Assembly: GCA_934130025.1 (NCBI GenBank)
Contig: CAKOXG010000022.1
Span: 1-22,025 of the forward strand
Reading direction: 5' to 3'
DNA length: 22,025 nt
Source: an uncultured Clostridia bacterium
GTDB taxonomy: Bacteria; Bacillota; Clostridia; TANB77; CAG-508
Part shown: in pieces, positions 1 through 5,743 of the stretch
How positions within the stretch are numbered: position 1 is the first letter of the stretch
Layout: the number at the start of each line of letters is the position of its first letter
Program-made: the position numbers and the translations under genes
Notes under the pieces: generated by a model
Told to the model about the DNA's origin: nothing
Database searches by the model: none
Seen by the model: only the letters and a program-made list of their open reading frames with translations

Positions 1-76
<76 letters not shown>

Positions 77-81
77 AAATT

Positions 82-110
82 GATTAGGATTATTCCTAAT
101 CTTTTTTTTT
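82..110 (+). terminator. Rho-independent terminator of tRNA-Thr
   Basis: A perfect 8-bp stem GATTAGGA (82-89) / TCCTAATC (94-101) with a TTAT loop is followed by nine T residues (102-110). It sits 6 nt after the tRNA CCA, so the tRNA is probably the last gene of its transcript. Confidence 0.9.
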
Positions 111-120
111 ATAAATAAAA

Positions 121-151
121 AATATATAAAAAGTAAAACTTTTTATATATT
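121..151 (-). terminator. AT-only hairpin terminator of the starch-binding gene
   Basis: A perfect 13-bp inverted repeat has arms at 121-133 and 139-151 and a 5-nt loop. Read on the minus strand it overlaps the stop codon of the carbohydrate-binding gene and runs into a T-rich tail at about 111-120. It contains only one G:C pair, so it is weak for its length, but its position and tail fit termination of the minus-strand gene. It could also act as a back-to-back pair with the tRNA-Thr terminator. Confidence 0.6.
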
Positions 152-615
152 AGTGTTGTTTGATGTATTCTTTTTATAATTTCCAGAAATTAATTTAGGA
201 AGGTAATATATTATTTTAAATATAGCTAGACGAATTTTTTTACTCCAGATATAAGATTTTTTTAGTCTCCTAGAACTTGTAAGTTGTGAATTCTTTTCTA
301 TTGGAATAAGAGATATTTCTTGTGGTTCAATTTCAAACACATAATTTTGACCATTGTTATTATCCCATTCGTTGTTTGAATTTCTAAAGCAAAGGTTTAA
401 TAAATTACTTGAAATTAAATTTATTTCTGCCTGAAATCCCAAGTCTGTTTTTTTCATCTCAATTTCTGATATATTATCCCAATTTAAACCGTACCCAAAA
501 TGAATAAAAACTTTATCAGAATTTTCTTCGAAAAATTTTCCAGTATATGAAATTTTTATTTTTGAATTTTCTATTAATTTATCTGTATTAAAAAATATAT
601 TTTTAACTAGTTCCA
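143..615 (-). CDS. Small starch/glycogen-binding module protein (CBM25/53-like), no enzyme domain
   Basis: The first about 105 residues look like a family 25/53 carbohydrate-binding module. The marks are an IHFGYG-LNWDN strand region, then FQAEI, then the LNLCFRNSNNEWDNNNGQNY segment, whose FRN..WDNN.G pattern is typical of starch-binding modules. There is no signal peptide and no catalytic domain. A basic, partly amphipathic tail of about 50 residues (SRRLKKSYIWSKKIRLAIFKIIYYLPKL) could bind a membrane or a partner. I place the start at ATG 615 (157 aa), behind the ribosome site GGGAGAGGGAG (620-630). The frame stays open to a TTG at 646, but that codon sits at the expected transcription start of the promoter at 651-679 and so has no room for a ribosome site. 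A cytoplasmic role in storage-polysaccharide handling is an inference. Confidence 0.75.
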
Positions 616-650
616 TTTTCTCCCTCTCCCATTTATCTTTTGTCAATTAT

Positions 651-679
651 ATTATAATATTAAAATTTTTTTTAATCAA
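651..679 (-). promoter_or_regulatory. Sigma-A-type promoter of the starch-binding gene
   Basis: On the minus strand, TTGATT (674-679) is followed by a 17-nt spacer and a perfect TATAAT (651-656). Transcription should begin near 644, giving a leader of about 29 nt before ATG 615. The gene is thus expressed separately from the upstream regulator, although no strong terminator separates them. Confidence 0.8.
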
Positions 680-725
680 TAGTTTTAAATAAAAAAACAG
701 ATTTTTTGTTGTATTTTTACGAATT

Positions 726-1310
726 TTATTTTGATATTTTTTTCGTTGCTATAACTTTACCAAGCATAGAAAAAGAGTCATCTTTGTTAATTGTAATTTT
801 TTCAAATTGTGGATTAAGTGGAATTAATGAAATAATACGAATTCCAAAAGATAATTGCCTTAATAAAAACTTTCCATTATATTCGAACAAACCGATGTCT
901 TTGCTATCCATTGGAGTATTTAAGTCAATGTAAGCATATTCACCCTTTTTTAAGGTTGGTTCCATAGAAGTATCATTAATTAATATTGCAAAATTTGCAT
1001 TTAGGGCATCTGGGGGACATGATATTAATCCATCAATATTATTAATTGCAAGAATTTTATCTGTACAAATATATTTTTGCATATCTCTCAATTTCTGATC
1101 ATAATTAAGTTTTTTTCCGTAGCTTGTTAAGAGCGTCGCTTCAGGAATATTAAAAGCTTTGCTTAATTTTTTACAAGCATCTATGCTTGGGTAGCGATCT
1201 CCTTTTTCTAAATGAGTAATATAACTTAAATCCATGGAACACATTTTTCCAAGTTTATTTTTTGATAATTTTTGTTCGAGTCTAATTCTTTTTATTAAAT
1301 GTGAAATCAT
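726..1310 (-). CDS. XRE-family repressor with S24 (LexA/CI-like) C-terminal domain
   Basis: Residues 5-60 form an XRE helix-turn-helix (KLSKNKLGKMCSMDLSYITHLEKGDRYPS). A linker of about 45 residues follows, then an S24-type domain (about 100-190) with the nucleophile motif NDTSMEPTLKKGEY (Ser115) and the late LIPLNPQFEKI strand. The second catalytic position, Lys156 in LexA (VTVKRL), aligns with Arg151 here (FLLRQL). The linker shows no Ala-Gly or Cys-Gly cleavage bond. RecA-triggered self-cleavage is therefore doubtful, and the C-terminal domain may serve only for dimerisation. The ATG is preceded by AGGAGG (1316-1321). The gene diverges from the VanW gene and probably controls that intergenic region and/or itself. 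Phage origin is possible, but no phage genes are nearby. Confidence 0.85.
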   Translation of the reverse strand: MISHLIKRIRLEQKLSKNKLGKMCSMDLSYITHLEKGDRYPSIDACKKLSKAFNIPEATLLTSYGKKLNYDQKLRDMQKYICTDKILAINNIDGLISCPPDALNANFAILINDTSMEPTLKKGEYAYIDLNTPMDSKDIGLFEYNGKFLLRQLSFGIRIISLIPLNPQFEKITINKDDSFSMLGKVIATKKISK

Positions 1311-1339
1311 CTATTCCTCCTATAATAGTGTTTTCTTGA

Positions 1340-1368
1340 ATTATATAAAAAAATAAATAAAAAGTCTA
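1340..1368 (-). promoter_or_regulatory. Promoter of the XRE-S24 regulator
   Basis: On the minus strand, TAGACT (1363-1368), a 17-nt spacer and TATAAT (1340-1345) lie 19-30 nt upstream of the AGGAGG ribosome site. Spacing and the -10 match consensus; the -35 is partial. Confidence 0.75.
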
Positions 1369-1370
1369 TA

Positions 1371-1395
1371 ATTATAAAAATAAATTATAAAAATA
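1371..1395. repeat. Tandem 12-mer between divergent promoters
   Basis: ATTATAAAAATA occurs at 1371-1382 and again at 1384-1395, a period of 13 nt. It lies between the -35 boxes of the two divergent promoters. A related stretch precedes the tRNA-Lys promoter at about 3132-3149. It may be an A/T-rich UP-like element or a regulator site. Given the base composition, chance is possible. Confidence 0.4.
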
Positions 1396-1402
1396 TATAT
1401 TA

Positions 1403-1431
1403 TTGTAAAAGATTTAGTTGTATGATATTAT
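1403..1431 (+). promoter_or_regulatory. Promoter of the VanW/G5 gene
   Basis: TTGTAA (1403-1408), a 17-nt spacer and TATTAT (1426-1431) lie upstream of the GAGAGG ribosome site (1448-1453). Transcription would start near 1438. Confidence 0.7.
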
Positions 1432-1459
1432 ATAGAAAATAAAAAATGAGAGGTAAAAT

Positions 1460-3034
1460 ATGAGTAGTAATTTTAAAAAAATTATCAATAAAAAAAATAT
1501 ATTTATTATTTTTACTATTTTTATTTTTTTATTATTTTTTTCAATAATTTTTGCAATATTAAATATTACAAATGAAAAAATAAATAATGGTGTTTTTATA
1601 CAAAAAATAAATGTTTCTAATTTAGACTGTAACGAAGCTAAAGAAAAAATAGAAGATATAATAAAAAATAAAAAAATAATATTAAAATATCAAGAGCTAG
1701 CAGAAACTATTTATTTGGATGAAATAAATATACAATATGATATAGATAATGCTATAATTGGTGCTTATAGTGTTGGAAGAAAAAATAATATTTTTAAAAA
1801 TAATTATGAAATATTAAAAGCAAAAATATTTGGTGATGATATTAATATTGGAATAACATATAATGAAGAAGAATTAAATAAAAAAATTGATAATATAAGC
1901 TCTAAATTGCCAGATGCTGTACAAGAATATAGTTATTGTATAGATGATAATAATTTAATTATTACAAACGGAAAAGAAGGAATAACTGTAAATAAAAAAA
2001 TATTATTAAATGAAATAAATAAAAAAATAATAGACTTTTCGGAGAACTCTTTTGAAATCAATATACCTGTAATTAATAAAAAGCCTGATAAAATAGATAT
2101 TAATAAAATTCATTCAGAGATATATAAAGAAGCACAGGATGCTTATATTACGAATAACCCAACTACGGTTCATCCAAATGTAAATGGAATTGATTTTGAC
2201 ATTTCAATTGGGGAAGCTGAAAAAATAGTAGAAGAAAATAAAGATGAATATACTATTCCTTTGAAGATAACAATTGCAAACAAAACAGTAAATGATTTAG
2301 GGGAAGAAGCTTTTCCAGATATACTTGGATCTTTTTCAACAAGATATGATGCTAGCAATAAAAATAGAAGTAATAATATTTCTTTAGCATCAAATAAAAT
2401 TAATGGAACAGTTATAATGCCTGGAGAAGTATTTTCATATAATCAAATTGTAGGAAAAAGAACAATAGAGGCGGGGTATAAAGAGGCTGGAGCATATTCA
2501 GGAGGTAAAGTTGTACAAGAAGTTGGTGGCGGAATATGCCAAGTTTCATCCACTTTATATAATGCAGTATTGTATGCAAATTTAGATGTTGTAGAAAGAA
2601 GCAATCATTATTTTCAAACCTCGTATGTGGATATAGGGAGAGATGCAACAGTTTCTTGGGGAACGGTTGATTTTAAATTTAAAAATAATAGAAAATATCC
2701 AGTAAAAATATTTGCAGAAGCAAAAAATGGAGTAAATAAAATATCAATAAAAGGTATTGCAGAAGAAAAAGAATATGAAGTTGTTATAAAATCAACTACT
2801 ACTTCAATAATTGAAAAGAAAACGATTTATCAGGAAGATGAAAATCTAGAAGATGGTAAAGAAGAGATCATACAAGATGGGCATGATGGTGCAACAAATA
2901 AAACTTATAAAATATTAAAGTGGAATGGAGCTGAAATATCCTCTGAACTAATATCGTCAGATAGTTATCATGCTTTGTCTAAAATAATAAATAAAGGGAC
3001 AAAAAAAGATGATGAAAGTGTAAGTACAAACTAA
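1460..3034 (+). CDS. Membrane-anchored VanW-family protein with G5-like C-terminus
   Basis: A single N-terminal membrane segment (about residues 12-35) with basic residues before it anchors a large extracytoplasmic part. Residues about 45-280 look like two repeats of the peptidoglycan-binding-4 type that usually precede VanW domains. Residues about 288-420 are the VanW domain, with the conserved core GGGICQVSSTLYNA (356-369) and GTVIMPGEVFSYN. Residues about 440-512 resemble a G5 domain (EKKTIYQEDENLEDGKEEIIQDGHDG). The length of 524 aa is usual for such clostridial proteins. VanW is named from vancomycin-resistance clusters, but its biochemical role is not settled; the domain set suggests cell-wall binding. 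No other van genes are present, so a resistance role should not be inferred. The start is ATG 1460 with GAGAGG upstream. Confidence 0.88.
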   Translation: MSSNFKKIINKKNIFIIFTIFIFLLFFSIIFAILNITNEKINNGVFIQKINVSNLDCNEAKEKIEDIIKNKKIILKYQELAETIYLDEINIQYDIDNAIIGAYSVGRKNNIFKNNYEILKAKIFGDDINIGITYNEEELNKKIDNISSKLPDAVQEYSYCIDDNNLIITNGKEGITVNKKILLNEINKKIIDFSENSFEINIPVINKKPDKIDINKIHSEIYKEAQDAYITNNPTTVHPNVNGIDFDISIGEAEKIVEENKDEYTIPLKITIANKTVNDLGEEAFPDILGSFSTRYDASNKNRSNNISLASNKINGTVIMPGEVFSYNQIVGKRTIEAGYKEAGAYSGGKVVQEVGGGICQVSSTLYNAVLYANLDVVERSNHYFQTSYVDIGRDATVSWGTVDFKFKNNRKYPVKIFAEAKNGVNKISIKGIAEEKEYEVVIKSTTTSIIEKKTIYQEDENLEDGKEEIIQDGHDGATNKTYKILKWNGAEISSELISSDSYHALSKIINKGTKKDDESVSTN

Positions 3035-3047
3035 AAAACTGCTTTTT

Positions 3048-3080
3048 AAATCAAAAGGTACTGTTGTGCCTTTTGATTTT
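3048..3080 (+). terminator. Terminator of the VanW/G5 gene
   Basis: A 14-bp stem with arms at 3048-3061 and 3066-3079 contains one G-T wobble, has a TGTT loop and ends in a short T run. It lies 13 nt after the stop codon. The T tract is short (TTTT), but the stem is strong. Confidence 0.8.
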
Positions 3081-3151
3081 GTAAAGATTAACGAGTGAAA
3101 CAATGAAAATGTCGTATTATAATTTACATAAAATAAATTATAAAAATATTG

Positions 3152-3180
3152 TTGACAAATTAAAATATAAGTATTATAAT
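3152..3180 (+). promoter_or_regulatory. Perfect consensus promoter of tRNA-Lys
   Basis: TTGACA (3152-3157), exactly 17 nt, then TATAAT (3175-3180). Both boxes match consensus, as expected for a stable-RNA gene. An A/T-rich UP-like stretch (about 3132-3149) lies directly upstream. Transcription should start near 3187, about 13 nt before the tRNA. Confidence 0.93.
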
Positions 3181-3199
3181 TATATTTGCATTTAGCAAT

Positions 3200-3275
3200 G
3201 CACCACTAGCTCAGTTGGTAGAGCAGCTGACTCTTAATCAGAAGGTCCGGGGTTCGACTCCCCGGTGGTGCACCA
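3200..3275 (+). tRNA. tRNA-Lys (anticodon CUU)
   Basis: The acceptor GCACCAC (3200-3206) pairs with GTGGTGC (3265-3271). The discriminator is A and CCA is encoded at 3273-3275. The anticodon loop CTCTTAA gives anticodon CTT, which reads AAG. The T loop is TTCGACT. The first pair of the anticodon stem is a G-A mismatch, leaving four strong pairs. Confidence 0.95.
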
Positions 3276-3312
3276 AAATAGAATGAATGTAGTGGTATTT
3301 GTTAAATCAAAT

Positions 3313-3341
3313 ATCCTTATTTTTTTATAAAGGATTTTTTT
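3313..3341 (+). terminator. tRNA-Lys terminator that also contains the next gene's ribosome site
   Basis: The stem ATCCTT (3313-3318) / AAGGAT (3330-3335) has an 11-nt loop and is followed by seven T residues (3335-3341). The next gene's ATG begins at the following base. The AAGGA of the 3' arm is the only Shine-Dalgarno sequence for that gene, 7 nt before the start. I see no separate promoter between tRNA and gene, so readthrough from the tRNA promoter may supply expression. Confidence 0.65.
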
Positions 3342-4073
3342 ATGAATAAGAAGGTAGTTATTGTAACAGGAGCATCAAGAGGAATTGGGGCATGTATTGC
3401 AGAAAAATTAGCAGAGAATGGATATGCTGTTATAGCCAATTTTAATAAGTCTGAGAAAGCTGCTAAAGAATTAAAAAATAGGCTGAAATGTAAAAATATT
3501 AATATAGATATTTTTAAAGCTGATTTATCAATTAGGGATGAGGTAAAAAATTTAATTGAATTTACGGTAAGTAAATATAAAAAGATAGATTGTATCATAA
3601 ATAATGCTGGTATTGACCAAATAAAAATGTTTACGGATATAACAGAACAGGATTGGGATAATATGATGAATAATAATTTGAAGTCTGTTTTTTATATGTG
3701 TAAAGAGACTATACCATATATGATAAAAAGAAAATGTGGACTGATTTTAAATATTTCATCAATATGGGGGCAGATAGGGGCTTCTTGTGAGAGTCATTAT
3801 GCTGTTACAAAAGCCGGAATTGATGCTCTTACAAAATCTTTAGCAAAAGAATTAGGCCCATCTAATATAAGAGTTAATAGTATTGCCCCAGGGATAATAG
3901 ATACTGACATGAATAAAAACCTAACAGAGCAGGAAAAAGAAGATTTAAGGCAGGAAATTCCATTACAAAAGATAGGGAAAAAAGAAGATGTTGCCAAATG
4001 TGTGGAATGGCTAATTGAAGATGAATATGTGACTGGTCAAGTCATTGGAATAAATGGAGGATGGCTAGTTTAA
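3342..4073 (+). CDS. FabG-like short-chain dehydrogenase, probably EF-P 5-aminopentanone reductase (YmfI-like)
   Basis: A classical SDR of 243 aa. The Rossmann motif TGASRGIG is at 9-16, NNAG at 87-90, catalytic Ser140 lies in NISSIWG, and Tyr153/Lys157 lie in YAVTK. The C-terminal IAPGIIDTDM and GQVIGINGGW are typical of FabG relatives. The segment SSIWGQIGASCE is, from memory, characteristic of the YmfI branch, which reduces the 5-aminopentanone group on elongation factor P, rather than of the fatty-acid FabG. I therefore favour the EF-P role; a 3-oxoacyl-ACP reductase remains possible. The partner ABC-F gene starts 9 nt downstream. The ribosome site AAGGA lies inside the preceding terminator hairpin. 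A link to the NRPS over 14 kb away is not suggested. Confidence 0.8.
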   Translation: MNKKVVIVTGASRGIGACIAEKLAENGYAVIANFNKSEKAAKELKNRLKCKNINIDIFKADLSIRDEVKNLIEFTVSKYKKIDCIINNAGIDQIKMFTDITEQDWDNMMNNNLKSVFYMCKETIPYMIKRKCGLILNISSIWGQIGASCESHYAVTKAGIDALTKSLAKELGPSNIRVNSIAPGIIDTDMNKNLTEQEKEDLRQEIPLQKIGKKEDVAKCVEWLIEDEYVTGQVIGINGGWLV

Positions 4074-4082
4074 GGAGGAAAA

Positions 4083-5663
4083 ATGTTAATAGCAAGTGGT
4101 GTAACAATTAGGTTTGGAAAAAGAACTTTGTTTGAAGATGTAAATATAAAATTTAATAAAGGATGTTGTTACGGAATTATTGGTGCTAATGGAGCCGGAA
4201 AATCAACATTTCTTAAAGTTTTGTCCGGAGAATTGGAACCTAGCAAGGGTGAAGTAACAAAAGAAAAAAATGAAAGATTATCTGTTTTAAAGCAGGATCA
4301 CTTTGCATATGAGGAAAATACCATAATGGATACTGTTATAATGGGAAACGAAGAACTATATGGTATAATGAAAGAAAAGGAAAGAATATATGCAAAACCA
4401 GATTTTTCAGAAGAAGATGGAATGAAAGCTGCCAAATTAGAGGAAAGATTTGCAGAGCTTGATGGTTGGAATGCAGAATCAGATGCAGCTATACTTTTAA
4501 ATGATTTAGGTATAGAGCCTGAAAAACATTACAAATATATGAAGGAATTGGAGGCAAGAGAAAAGGTAAAAGTTTTACTTGCTCAAGCATTATTTGGAAA
4601 TCCAGACATTTTATTATTGGATGAGCCAACAAATGATTTGGATTTAAAGACGATAAGCTGGCTTGAAGAATTTTTAATTAATTTTGAAAATACAGTTATT
4701 GTAGTATCACATGATAGGTATTTTCTTAATAAGGTATGTACAAATATTTGCGATGTTGATTATGGAAAAATAAAGGTATATCCTGGAAACTACGATTTCT
4801 GGTACGAGTCAAGCCAATTATTACAAAAGCAAATGAGAGAACAAAATAAAAAGAAAGAAGAAAAAATAAAAGAATTACAAGCTTTTATTGCAAGATTTAG
4901 TGCAAATGCTTCTAAATCTAAACAGGCTACATCAAGAAAAAAATCACTAGAAAAAATTAAATTGGATGAAATAACTCCATCAAACAGAAAATATCCATAT
5001 ATAGATTTTAAACCAGATAGATTGCCAGGAAATGAAATATTGCAAGTAAAGAATATTTCGAAAACAATTAATGGGGAGAAAATATTAAATAATCTTTCCT
5101 TTACAGTTAAGCCAAATGATAAAATTGCTTTCTTAGCAGATAATGAAAATGCTAAAACAATATTATTCCAAATTCTAGCAGGCGAAATTAAACCAGATGA
5201 AGGAACAATAACATGGGGAACAACTATTACAAACAGTTATTTCCCAAAGGATAATAATTATTTATTTCAAAGTGAGTTATCTATTACAGACTGGCTAAGG
5301 CAATATTCTAAAGATCCAGATGAAACCTATGTTAGAAGCTTTTTAGGAAGAATGTTATTTTCAGGGGAAGAGGCATTAAAGCAGGTAAACGTATTATCTG
5401 GAGGAGAAAAAGTAAGATGTGTTTTATCAAAAATGATGCTTTCTGGTGCAAACTTTTTGATATTAGATGAGCCAACAAACCATTTAGATATGGAAAGTAT
5501 AACTGCTTTAAATGAAGGAATGGAGAAATTCCCAGGAAACATGTTATTTACATCACATGATCATCAGTTAATGCAAACAGTTGCAAATAGAATAATTGAT
5601 ATAAAAAATGATAAAATAATTGATAGGGAAGTATCATATGATGAATATTTAGGTATTGAATAA
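4083..5663 (+). CDS. ABC-F family ATPase (YkpA/YbiT-like), translation factor type
   Basis: Two ATP-binding cassettes in one chain without membrane segments, the hallmark of ABC-F proteins that act on ribosomes. Cassette 1 has Walker A GANGAGKST (34-42), Walker B LLLDE (Glu181) and SHD. A charged linker of about 245-300 contains FSANASKSKQATSRKK, typical of the YkpA/YbiT branch. Cassette 2 has an intact signature LSGGE (438-442) and Walker B LILDE (Glu463). Walker A 2 is degenerate (ADNENAKTI, 352-360, keeping Lys-Thr), and signature 1 reads LEAREK (156-161) instead of LSGGEK. One of the two composite ATP sites is thus canonical and the other is not. The gene follows the SDR by 9 nt with AGGAGG between them and ends at its own terminator. 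An antibiotic-resistance role is not indicated. Confidence 0.9.
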   Translation: MLIASGVTIRFGKRTLFEDVNIKFNKGCCYGIIGANGAGKSTFLKVLSGELEPSKGEVTKEKNERLSVLKQDHFAYEENTIMDTVIMGNEELYGIMKEKERIYAKPDFSEEDGMKAAKLEERFAELDGWNAESDAAILLNDLGIEPEKHYKYMKELEAREKVKVLLAQALFGNPDILLLDEPTNDLDLKTISWLEEFLINFENTVIVVSHDRYFLNKVCTNICDVDYGKIKVYPGNYDFWYESSQLLQKQMREQNKKKEEKIKELQAFIARFSANASKSKQATSRKKSLEKIKLDEITPSNRKYPYIDFKPDRLPGNEILQVKNISKTINGEKILNNLSFTVKPNDKIAFLADNENAKTILFQILAGEIKPDEGTITWGTTITNSYFPKDNNYLFQSELSITDWLRQYSKDPDETYVRSFLGRMLFSGEEALKQVNVLSGGEKVRCVLSKMMLSGANFLILDEPTNHLDMESITALNEGMEKFPGNMLFTSHDHQLMQTVANRIIDIKNDKIIDREVSYDEYLGIE

Positions 5664-5669
5664 AGTAAA

Positions 5670-5710
5670 AATAAAGAAAATCAAGATAATTGCATTTTCT
5701 TTATTTTTTT
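5670..5710 (+). terminator. Terminator after the SDR/ABC-F operon
   Basis: A perfect 12-bp stem AATAAAGAAAAT (5670-5681) / ATTTTCTTTATT (5694-5705) with a 12-nt loop runs into seven T residues (5704-5710). It begins 7 nt after the ABC-F stop and lies before the true start of tex, so tex should have its own promoter. Confidence 0.88.
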
Positions 5711-5743
5711 AATAAATTTATAATTTATAGAATGGAGGAAAAA

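Noticed and set aside
644..646. TTG as start of the starch-binding gene (167 aa)
   Set aside because: It coincides with the expected transcription start of the TTGATT-17-TATAAT promoter and has no ribosome site; ATG 615 has one.
706..933. Open frame on the plus strand opposite the XRE-S24 gene
   Set aside because: No ribosome site, antisense to a clearly conserved gene, and no family features.
1460..3034. Vancomycin-resistance gene from the VanW name
   Set aside because: No VanA/B-type ligase, VanH, VanX or VanRS is nearby. VanW/G5 proteins are common in Clostridia without resistance.
3035..3199. Riboswitch or T-box in the leader before tRNA-Lys
   Set aside because: The stretch holds only the VanW terminator, an A/T-rich element and the tRNA promoter; no conserved riboswitch core or T-box sequence is visible.
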